Source: Paracidovorax avenae ATCC 19860 (GTDB lineage: Bacteria; Pseudomonadota; Gammaproteobacteria; Burkholderiales; Burkholderiaceae_C). Taken from it: DNA of 64,000 bases. Within the stretch, counting starts at the first letter, position 1. Every line of letters starts with the position of its first letter. Under the pieces are notes generated by a model. It was not told where the DNA came from. It made no database searches and saw only the letters and a program-made list of their open reading frames with translations. The position numbers and the translations under genes are program-made. Location: positions 2,356,001 to 2,420,000 of the forward strand of contig NC_015138.1 of NCBI RefSeq assembly GCF_000176855.2. The letters run 5' to 3'. Shown in pieces: positions 57,429 to 64,000 of the stretch.

Positions 57429-57437
57429 TTATCCACA
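57429..57437. promoter_or_regulatory. Single DnaA-box match
   Basis: TTATCCACA is the perfect DnaA 9-mer, in the divergent region upstream of nadE. Only one copy with no second box was seen, so it may be chance or a DnaA-responsive promoter element, not an origin. Confidence 0.35.
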
Positions 57438-57529
57438 GAGTTGTCCAGCGTACGCGGGGATAACGTGGCGCGCCGTACGTGGCGGGTACGGATGACATAA
57501 TCTCCCGAGTCCTTTCCCGCAGCCTTTCC

Positions 57530-59182
57530 ATGCCATTCGTCATCAGCATCGCGCAATTCAACTTCATCGTCGGCGATGTCGAAGGCAATGCCCGCAAGAT
57601 CATCTCTGCCGCCCACGAAGCCCACGCCCAGGGCGCCGCGTTGCTGCTCACCCCCGAACTGGCCCTGTGCGGCTACGCCGCCGAGGATCTCTTCCTGCGT
57701 CCCGCATTCCTCGATGCCTGCGACCGGGCGCTGCAGGACATCGCGCAGGCCACGTCGGCATGCGGTGACCTGGCGGTGGTGGTCGGCCACCCGTGGCGCA
57801 GCGTGGCCGGTGGTGCCGAGCGGTGCCACAACGCCGCCAGCGTGCTGCGTGGCGGGCGCATCGAGCAGACCTACGCCAAGCAGGAACTGCCCAACTACGC
57901 CGTGTTCGACGAGCAGCGGTATTTCGACCCGGGCACGCAACCCTGCGTGTTCGACGTGCAGGGCGTGCGCGTCGGGCTGCTGATCTGCGAGGACGCATGG
58001 TTCCCCGGGCCGGCGGCCCGCGCGGCGCAGGCGGGTGCCCAGTTGCTCGCGACGCTGAACGCCTCGCCCTTCCACCTGGGCAAGAGCGCGGAGCGCGAAC
58101 AGATCATGCGCGAGCGGGTTGCGGAAACGGGGCTGCCCCTGGTCTATGCCCACCTGGTGGGCGGACAGGACGAGGTGGTCTTCGAAGGCCGTTCGTTCGC
58201 GCTGGATGCCAACGGCTTCGTCGGCGTCCGCGCTCCGGGCTTCACCGAGGCGCTGGTGCGGGTGGTGGCGCATGCCGGGGACGGCGTGCTCCGTTTCGAA
58301 CCCGACGTGGCGCCCATTCCTGCGCCGGAGGCCGACCTCTGGAGCGCACTGGTGCTGGGCGTGCGCGACTACGTGGGCAAGAACGGGTTCCCGGGCGTGC
58401 TGCTGGGCCTGTCCGGCGGCATCGATTCCGCGCTGGTGCTCGCCATCGCGGTGGATGCACTCGGCGCCGACAAGGTGCGCGCGGTGATGATGCCCTCGCC
58501 CTATACGGCCGACATCAGCTGGATCGACGCGCGCGACATGGCCGAGCGGCTCGGCGTGCGCTACGACGAGATCGCCATCGCCCCGCAGTTCGAGGCCTTC
58601 AAGGCCGCGCTCGCATCCGAGTTCGCCGGGCGCGCGGAAGACGCCACCGAGGAAAACCTGCAGGCGCGCATCCGCGGCACGCTGCTCATGGCGCTGTCCA
58701 ACAAGTTCGGCTCGGTCGTGCTCACCACCGGCAACAAGAGCGAAATGGCCACGGGCTACTGCACGCTCTACGGCGACATGGCCGGCGGCTTCGCGGTCAT
58801 CAAGGACGTGGCCAAGACGGCCGTCTATGGCCTGGCCCGCTGGCGCAATGCGCACGACCCCTTCGGCACCGGCGCCTCGCCCATTCCCGAACGCATCATC
58901 ACCCGCCCGCCGAGTGCCGAACTGCGGCCGGACCAGAAGGACCAGGACAGCCTGCCGCCCTACGACGTGCTGGACGCCATCGTCGGGCGCTACATGGAAA
59001 ACGACGAGCCCATCGAGTCCATCATCGCCGCAGGCTATGCGCGCGCGGACGTCGAGCGCGTCACCCGGCTCATCCAGGTCAACGAGTACAAGCGCCGGCA
59101 AGCCCCCGTCGGCATCCGCGTCACCCGCCGCAGCTTCGGCAAGGACTGGCGCTATCCGATCACCAACCGTTTCCGGGCCTGA
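57530..59182 (+). CDS. nadE: Glutamine-dependent NAD+ synthetase
   Basis: A 550-residue two-domain enzyme making NAD+ from deamido-NAD with ammonia from glutamine. The nitrilase-like domain has the Glu-Lys-Cys triad (LTPELALCGY, YAKQELPNY, GLLICEDAWFPG). The synthetase domain has the PP-loop LGLSGGIDSALVLA and TTGNKSEMATGY. The ATG at 57530 gives MPFVISIAQFNFIVGD, the family N terminus. A single consensus DnaA-type box lies about 95 bases upstream. GlnB follows after 87 bases. Confidence 0.96.
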   Translation: MPFVISIAQFNFIVGDVEGNARKIISAAHEAHAQGAALLLTPELALCGYAAEDLFLRPAFLDACDRALQDIAQATSACGDLAVVVGHPWRSVAGGAERCHNAASVLRGGRIEQTYAKQELPNYAVFDEQRYFDPGTQPCVFDVQGVRVGLLICEDAWFPGPAARAAQAGAQLLATLNASPFHLGKSAEREQIMRERVAETGLPLVYAHLVGGQDEVVFEGRSFALDANGFVGVRAPGFTEALVRVVAHAGDGVLRFEPDVAPIPAPEADLWSALVLGVRDYVGKNGFPGVLLGLSGGIDSALVLAIAVDALGADKVRAVMMPSPYTADISWIDARDMAERLGVRYDEIAIAPQFEAFKAALASEFAGRAEDATEENLQARIRGTLLMALSNKFGSVVLTTGNKSEMATGYCTLYGDMAGGFAVIKDVAKTAVYGLARWRNAHDPFGTGASPIPERIITRPPSAELRPDQKDQDSLPPYDVLDAIVGRYMENDEPIESIIAAGYARADVERVTRLIQVNEYKRRQAPVGIRVTRRSFGKDWRYPITNRFRA

Positions 59183-59608
<426 letters not shown>

Positions 59609-59655
59609 GGCAGAGGCATTTTCCGGTGCCGGGGCGCGCCTGACGCCTCCTGCCG

Positions 59656-60249
59656 TCAGATCACCGTGCGCAGCGGCACGGTATCCTGGCGGGTGCCGGC
59701 GGTTTCCACCAGCGTGCGCAGCAGCGCGTCGGGGTCGGAGCCTACCGACAGCAGCCCCATCTGCCAGTCGCTCATCAGGCCGCTGCGCACGCTATGCTGC
59801 AGGAAGTCGAGCAACCCGCCGTAGTATCCGTCCACGTCGAGCAGGCCCAGCGGCTTGTCGTGGTAGCCGAGCTGGCGCCAGGTCCAGACCTCGAAAAGCT
59901 CCTCGAACGTGCCGATGCCTCCGGGCAGGGCGACGAAGGCATCGCAGCGTTCGGCCATCATCGCCTTGCGCTCGTGCATGGTCTGCACGATATGCAATTC
60001 GTCGCAGGCCTGGTTGGCCAGCTCCTTGTCCACCAGGGCCTGCGGGATGATGCCCACGACCCGCCCGCCGGCTTGGCGCGTGGCCTCGGCCACCGTGCCC
60101 ATCAGCCCGCTGCGGCCACCGCCGTACACCAGCTGCCCGCCGTGGCGGCCGATCCATTCGCCCACGGCCACGGCCGCATCGGCAAAAGCCGGGTTCCCGC
60201 CGGGGCGCGAACCGAGATACACACACAGGGAAAAAGCGGGATCTTTCAT
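59656..60249 (-). CDS. LOG-family (TIGR00730) Rossmann protein
   Basis: A 197-residue protein with both family motifs: VYGGGRSGLMG and ALPGGIGTFEELFEVWTW. LOG proteins cleave nucleoside 5'-monophosphates to base and ribose phosphate, and some produce cytokinins from their riboside monophosphates. It overlaps the dgkA-type gene by 4 nt. In plant-associated bacteria the cytokinin role is of interest, but substrate cannot be read here. Confidence 0.93.
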   Translation of the reverse strand: MKDPAFSLCVYLGSRPGGNPAFADAAVAVGEWIGRHGGQLVYGGGRSGLMGTVAEATRQAGGRVVGIIPQALVDKELANQACDELHIVQTMHERKAMMAERCDAFVALPGGIGTFEELFEVWTWRQLGYHDKPLGLLDVDGYYGGLLDFLQHSVRSGLMSDWQMGLLSVGSDPDALLRTLVETAGTRQDTVPLRTVI

Positions 60250-60638
60250 CCGTAGAACCTCTGGAACAACGCCGCGGCCCATACCGCGGCACAGAAGACC
60301 AGGCCCAGCAGCACGGCGGCGCTGCCCATGTCCTTGGCGCGCTTGGACAGCGCATGCCATTCCGGCCCGATGCGGTCGATCGCGGCCTCGACGGCGGAAT
60401 TCAGCAGCTCCGTGATCAGCACGAGCACCACGCTGCCGCACAGCAGCGCTGCCTCCACCCAGCTGCGCGCGATCCAGAACGCCAGCGGAAGCAGGATGCA
60501 CGCCAGGATGGCCTCGAGCCGGAAAGCCTTCTCGGACCAGCCGGCCTGCAGGCCGTGGCAGGAATGGATGGCCGCGTGCCAGATCCGGCCGAGCCCACGC
60601 CGGGCCTTGTGGGGATTGTCGAAAATCGGTGCGTTCAT
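60246..60638 (-). CDS. dgkA: Diacylglycerol kinase
   Basis: A 130-residue inner-membrane kinase with three hydrophobic helices and the family motif ELLNSAVEAAIDRIGPEWHA, containing the ENAIE-like catalytic segment. It phosphorylates diacylglycerol to phosphatidic acid for lipid recycling. The start MNAPIFDNPHKARRGLGRI is the family N terminus; an upstream in-frame start adds only low-complexity sequence. It overlaps the LOG gene by 4 nt and lies upstream of it in transcription. Confidence 0.95.
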   Translation of the reverse strand: MNAPIFDNPHKARRGLGRIWHAAIHSCHGLQAGWSEKAFRLEAILACILLPLAFWIARSWVEAALLCGSVVLVLITELLNSAVEAAIDRIGPEWHALSKRAKDMGSAAVLLGLVFCAAVWAAALFQRFYG

Positions 60639-60737
60639 GCGAAAAGAAGAGGTGACCCGGCAGTATCGCGGCGGGCCATGACGGCGCCGCGGCACTGGAC
60701 CAGGGGCCGGCAGGCGGTGCCGGCCGGGTTTCCGCCG

Positions 60738-61289
60738 TCAGGCCTGCACCAGCCGGGTGCCTGCCCAGGCATCGTGCCAGAACTGGCGCTGCGGATGGAA
60801 GCGGCTGAGGAGGGCCCAGACGGCCACCCAGCCCAGGGCGATGACGGTGATCTCGCCCGCACCCAGCCCCAGCGGGCCGACGATGGCGAGCGGTGGCAGG
60901 AACCACAGCCAGCTCAGCACGTAGCGCCAGAGCGCCCGTGCCTGCGTCACCTGGGCGCCGTGGCGGTCCCGCAGCCGGATGTGCCAGGTCTTCATGGCCA
61001 GCGTCTGGCCCTTGGCCCAGAACCAGGTGAAATAGATGCCGAAGACCACGAACAGGAATCCCATGCGCAGCGCGCGGAGGTCCAGCGCGTGGCGTGACTG
61101 GCTCAGCGAATCGAAGAGATAGCCGGAAATGAAGACCACCCCGAACATCAGGATGCCTTCATACACCCAGCAGGCCATGCGCCTGCGCAGCGATGGGGCG
61201 CGCAGGGAGGCGGACGAAGCAGGGCTGGCGTGGGGGGGCGGCGCCTCGGAGTGAGGTGTTTCGAGGCCGGAGGATGTCGTGGAGGGCAT
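60738..61289 (-). CDS. RDD-family membrane protein
   Basis: A 183-residue protein with three hydrophobic segments and the RDD pattern (RRMACWVYEGILMFGVVFIS, then TWHIRLRDRHGAQV). Family function unknown, possibly ion transport. ATG at 61289 is chosen, eight bases beyond the DUF3106 stop; an alternative ATG at 61310 would overlap that gene. It is the last gene of the sigma-DUF3619-DUF3106-RDD run. Confidence 0.85.
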   Translation of the reverse strand: MPSTTSSGLETPHSEAPPPHASPASSASLRAPSLRRRMACWVYEGILMFGVVFISGYLFDSLSQSRHALDLRALRMGFLFVVFGIYFTWFWAKGQTLAMKTWHIRLRDRHGAQVTQARALWRYVLSWLWFLPPLAIVGPLGLGAGEITVIALGWVAVWALLSRFHPQRQFWHDAWAGTRLVQA

Positions 61290-61296
61290 CCCCGGA

Positions 61297-62178
61297 TTAT
61301 TGCGGCGCATACTGCGACTCGCTGTCCCTGGATTCCTGGGAGGACGGTGCCGCCGCCGGTGCGGAGGGCGCAGCAGACTCGGATGCCGAGGACAGGGGTG
61401 GCAATGGCCCGGCCACTGCACTGGGCACTGCCACGGGCTGCGTCTCGACCACCGCAGCGGAAGCCGGAAGCACCGCGGCGGGGGCCACGATCACGGGCAG
61501 CGCCTGCATGGGATGGGAAGCCGGCGGCGCAGGGATCTTGGGGGCGTTGGCACGGTTCGCCGCGGCGGTCGCGGCCGGCACCCGGGCCAGCTTGCGCGGG
61601 GATATCGGGCGTATCGCGGTCGCGGCGCCCGCCGGCCGGGGCGCGGCATGGGCCGCCAGCTGCCTGCGCTCTTCCTCGCTCAGCGCCAGGTAGGCCTCCC
61701 ACTGGGCGCGCTTGTCATCGACGGAGAGCTTGTTCGTCAGGGCGTAGTTCAACCGTGCCTGGCTGCGCTGCTGGCCGCTGAGGCTGGCCCAGTCGGTGAT
61801 GCGGGCCTGCAGCTTCTGCTGCTCGTGCGCGGACAGGTGCGGGAACGATGCCGCCAGCGTCAGCCAGTGGCGCTTCTGCGCCTCGCTCATGGTGGCCCAG
61901 CGAACACCCAGGGGGGCCAGGGCGTGCTTTTGCGCTGCGGAGAGTTCGTTCCACGCCGGTCCCGTGCCTGCTCCGTCCGGGTCGGGGACGGCGAAGCGGA
62001 CTTCGGGGCCGCGGGCCGTGTGCTTGCTGGCCAGGGCCTCGGCCGGCAGGGGCGTGCTGGGCGCCATGCCCGCCTGTTTCCACGCCTGCCAGCCCAGCAC
62101 GGACAGCGCGCCCAGCAATGCGAAAGCCAGCACGGTGGCTGGCATCAGTCGTGGAGCGGCGAGCGAGGCTATGGGCAT
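61297..62178 (-). CDS. DUF3106-domain protein
   Basis: A 293-residue protein with an N-terminal membrane or signal segment (MPATVLAFALLGALSVLGWQ) and the DUF3106 core of repeated short helices (GPAWNELSAAQKHALAPLGV, then WASLSGQQRSQARLN and LSEEERRQ), followed by an Ala/Pro-rich C-terminal region. The function is unknown. It probably lies in the periplasm. Its start is 14 nt after the DUF3619 stop, in the same run as the sigma factor. Confidence 0.85.
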   Translation of the reverse strand: MPIASLAAPRLMPATVLAFALLGALSVLGWQAWKQAGMAPSTPLPAEALASKHTARGPEVRFAVPDPDGAGTGPAWNELSAAQKHALAPLGVRWATMSEAQKRHWLTLAASFPHLSAHEQQKLQARITDWASLSGQQRSQARLNYALTNKLSVDDKRAQWEAYLALSEEERRQLAAHAAPRPAGAATAIRPISPRKLARVPAATAAANRANAPKIPAPPASHPMQALPVIVAPAAVLPASAAVVETQPVAVPSAVAGPLPPLSSASESAAPSAPAAAPSSQESRDSESQYAPQ

Positions 62179-62191
62179 GCAGGAAAGAAAA

Positions 62192-62656
62192 TCAACGTTT
62201 CGGGGTCTGTGCGGTGGTCTTGAGATACTGCAGGAAGCCCGGATCGGCATAGGCGGATGGCGGGAGGTCGTCGGTGAGCAGGGCCGCGTCCACTTCCGCC
62301 ACCTCGTTCATGCCCTTCTCTTCCTGTGACACGTTGATGACCACGAGGCCGACGGCCAGGGCCGTCAGGGGAATGGCGGATACCAGCGCACGCCACCAGG
62401 TCCGGCCTTCTCCGCCCCCGCCCAGGGTGGCACTTCCCTTGCTTCCGAACACGGCGGTCGCGCCCGTCGTCTGCAGCACGGGGACCGACGCCACCCGCTT
62501 GCGGCGGGAAACGGCCTGGACGCGGGCGGCCCGCAGGCGTTCCGAAATGTCGTAGGGCATGTCCGCCGTGCCCTCGGACAGGCGCGCGGTGACGCGGCGG
62601 GCGAATCGCTCCGCGCCGGCTTCCTGGACGGAAAGGGATTGGGAAGTGGAGTTCAT
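62192..62656 (-). CDS. DUF3619 membrane protein, candidate anti-sigma factor
   Basis: A 154-residue protein with one transmembrane helix (WWRALVSAIPLTALAVGLVV) in the middle, a cytoplasmic N-terminal region and a periplasmic C-terminal tail. This is the topology expected of an anti-sigma factor. The gene overlaps the sigma-factor gene by 4 nt. Binding to the sigma factor is inferred from coupling and topology; the N-terminal region does not show an obvious ASD zinc motif. Confidence 0.8.
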   Translation of the reverse strand: MNSTSQSLSVQEAGAERFARRVTARLSEGTADMPYDISERLRAARVQAVSRRKRVASVPVLQTTGATAVFGSKGSATLGGGGEGRTWWRALVSAIPLTALAVGLVVINVSQEEKGMNEVAEVDAALLTDDLPPSAYADPGFLQYLKTTAQTPKR

Positions 62657-63222
62657 AGTTCGATTCCTCGTGCCTTCAGTGCCTTGCTGAGGGTCTGGAT
62701 GGCGCGGAAACAATGGGTTTTGACGCTGCCTTCCGAGCAGCCCATGGCCGCCGCTGTTTCCGCAACATCCATCTCTTCCCAGTAACGCATCAAAAACGCC
62801 TCCCGTTGACGGGCGGGCAACTCCTGTATCTCGGATTCGATGTCCCGGAAGACCTGGGCGCGGCGCACGAGATCTTCCGCGCTCTGCGACGTCTGCCGGT
62901 CCTCGGGACCCGAATAGGCTTCCAGCAGGTCGAAATCGTCGCCGTCCTCGCCCGGCCCCTCGAAATCGCTCATGTTCGAGAAGAGCGCATTGCGGGTCTT
63001 CTGGCGCCGGAACCAGTCCAGGGTGCAGTTGGACAGGATGCGCTGGAACAGCATGGGGAGCTCCGCGGGCGGCTTGTCCCCATAGTGCTCGGCCAGCTTG
63101 AGCATGCTGTCCTGGACGATGTCCAATGCCGCTTCCTCGTTGCGCACATGGTAGAGCGAGCGCTTGAAGGCTCGCTTTTCCACGCTTTTGAGAAAGTCGG
63201 ACAGTTCCTGTTCGGTCGCCAA
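62653..63222 (-). CDS. ECF-type RNA polymerase sigma factor
   Basis: A 189-residue sigma factor: region 2 (HVRNEEAALDIVQDSMLKLA, with the LDWFRRQKTRN helix) and region 4 (LPARQREAFLMRYWEEMDVA, then GCSEGSVKTHCFRAIQTL). Both possible starts are TTG; 63222 is chosen because LATEQELSDFLKSVEKRAF is the conserved N terminus, and a start at 63273 adds 17 low-complexity residues. It overlaps the DUF3619 gene, so sigma and putative anti-sigma are coupled. Confidence 0.88.
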   Translation of the reverse strand: MATEQELSDFLKSVEKRAFKRSLYHVRNEEAALDIVQDSMLKLAEHYGDKPPAELPMLFQRILSNCTLDWFRRQKTRNALFSNMSDFEGPGEDGDDFDLLEAYSGPEDRQTSQSAEDLVRRAQVFRDIESEIQELPARQREAFLMRYWEEMDVAETAAAMGCSEGSVKTHCFRAIQTLSKALKARGIEL

Positions 63223-63422
63223 GAGAGGTCGGGGCCCGGGAAGGGCAGGGGATGAGGGCCGCCCGGCGCGCAACGCGACGGCGGGTGTTCAGCATGCATT
63301 ATCGCATCGGCGTGATGTTTTTTGGACCGGGCGCGTCGCCGCGCAGGTCGGCAGTGCCATAATCCGCCCTGCAATTCAAAAAGGCAAACGGGTCCCGGTC
63401 CGGCGCATCCATCATTTCGCCC

Positions 63423-63512
63423 ATGTCCGAGGCCTCAAGTTCCACGCTGGTTCCACAAGAACCTTGCAAGGAGCACCCTAGGTTTTTCGTCAGAGAAATT
63501 CACAAAGGTTGA
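63423..63512 (+). other. Small open frame ending just before ilvB
   Basis: A 29-codon frame (MSEASSSTLVPQEPCKEHP as its first 19 residues) starts at ATG 63423 and stops two bases before the ilvB ATG. It has no ribosome site that I can recognise and is not rich in Ile, Val or Leu. It could be a leader peptide coupled to ilvB, or chance. Confidence 0.25.
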
Positions 63513-63514
63513 TC

Positions 63515-64000
63515 ATGGAAATCTCCAGGGCCGAAATCTCTTCGGCATCCACCGCCGCGCAGGCGGGCGGAACCCACACCTCCGCCGCTCCCCAGGACCT
63601 CATGGGGGCCGAGATCCTCATCAAGGCATTGCAGGCAGAAGGCGTGCAATACATGTGGGGCTACCCGGGCGGGGCCGTGCTCTACATCTACGACGCCCTC
63701 TACAAGCAGGACACCATCCAGCACGTGCTGGTGCGGCACGAGCAGGCTGCCGTGCACGCGGCGGACGGCTATGCGCGCGCCACCGGCGACGTGGGCGTGG
63801 CGCTGGTGACCTCCGGCCCCGGCCTCACCAACGCGGTGACCGGCATCGCGACGGCCTACATGGATTCGATTCCCATGGTCATCATCTCCGGTCAGGTGCC
63901 CACTCCGGCGATCGGCCTGGATGCCTTCCAGGAATGCGACACCGTGGGCATCACGCGCCCCATCGTCAAGCACAACTTCCTGGTCAAGGACACGCGCGAC
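63515..64000 (+). CDS. ilvB: Acetolactate synthase large subunit, 5' part only
   Basis: The first 162 codons of a TPP-dependent acetolactate synthase, cut by the window end. The N-terminal pyrimidine-binding domain is clear: [20 protein letters not shown], the catalytic glutamate in [20 protein letters not shown], and [20 protein letters not shown]. It starts branched-chain amino-acid synthesis. The start [16 protein letters not shown] has an N-terminal extension of about 30 residues before the conserved domain. Whether this is IlvB, IlvG or IlvI cannot be settled from the part seen. Confidence 0.93.
   Translation, partial: MEISRAEISSASTAAQAGGTHTSAAPQDLMGAEILIKALQAEGVQYMWGYPGGAVLYIYDALYKQDTIQHVLVRHEQAAVHAADGYARATGDVGVALVTSGPGLTNAVTGIATAYMDSIPMVIISGQVPTPAIGLDAFQECDTVGITRPIVKHNFLVKDTRD

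Noticed and set aside
57302..57529. Replication origin near the DnaA-type box
   Set aside because: Only one box was found and no dnaA, dnaN or parAB genes are near.

Overview
The window looks like chromosome of a high-GC betaproteobacterium, most likely family Comamonadaceae (Acidovorax/Paracidovorax type). The signs are the strong GC-rich codon bias, several Bug/TctC solute-binding proteins, Comamonadaceae-style intergenic repeats at 4231-4320 and 44590-44765, a PII/NadE pair, and a sigma-factor/DUF3619/DUF3106/RDD operon. The genus is inference; the gene content is read from the sequence.

Layout. 1-517: 5' part of a PAS-domain protein, cut by the window edge. 654-3491 (minus): FKBP isomerase, MerR/TipAS-like regulator, MFS exporter. 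3596-8281 (minus): glycine cleavage operon gcvT-gcvH-gcvP behind a tandem glycine riboswitch (8345-8585), with a divergent Lrp/AsnC regulator. gcvP carries an in-frame insertion derived from what looks like an intergenic repeat. 9377-12179 (minus): TrpXYZ-type ABC uptake system. 12180-12985: long gene-free region with an AT-rich half.

12986-24230 (plus) is the most interesting part: a compact ten-gene run that reads as a phosphonate biosynthetic gene cluster. It holds PEP mutase, phosphonopyruvate decarboxylase, an AurF-type diiron oxygenase, a CTP-type nucleotidyltransferase, an asparagine-synthetase-like amidotransferase, a PhnY-like phosphonoacetaldehyde dehydrogenase, a TSUP exporter, a Fic-fold-like protein with an altered motif, a SAM methyltransferase and a metallophosphoesterase. 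Six of the nine junctions overlap or are within about 40 nt. Base composition is visibly less GC-rich than in the flanks, and there is no PhnW, PhnX or PhnA, so the run looks biosynthetic rather than catabolic. A plausible route is PEP to phosphonopyruvate to phosphonoacetaldehyde to phosphonoacetate, then amidation, N-oxidation and methylation, perhaps on a CMP-capped intermediate that the phosphoesterase later releases. I do not recognise this combination as a described pathway.

24261-35619: ETF-ubiquinone oxidoreductase, SDR, DMT transporter, a periplasmic catalase with its ankyrin partner (KatB/AnkB-like), a ferritin-like hydrolase divergent from a TetR regulator, a DJ-1/PfpI protein, a multicopper oxidase and an AhpD-like protein. 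An IS110-family element (about 35640-36840) sits directly upstream of the AhpD-like gene. 36862-46667: an IclR-controlled catabolic cluster with four Bug binding proteins, two amidohydrolases, an RraA-like aldolase, a 2-hydroxyacid dehydrogenase and an SMP-30 lactonase; its substrate is unknown. 46872-55973: KatG, a YdgA-family protein, an NDH-2-like flavoprotein, a Ser-Pro-repeat lipoprotein, a PAS-LuxR regulator divergent from a CoA-transferase pair, and CheW. 56006-64000: GNAT/FemAB-like protein, NadE, GlnB, LOG protein, DgkA, the RDD-DUF3106-DUF3619-sigma operon, and the 5' part of acetolactate synthase, cut by the window end.
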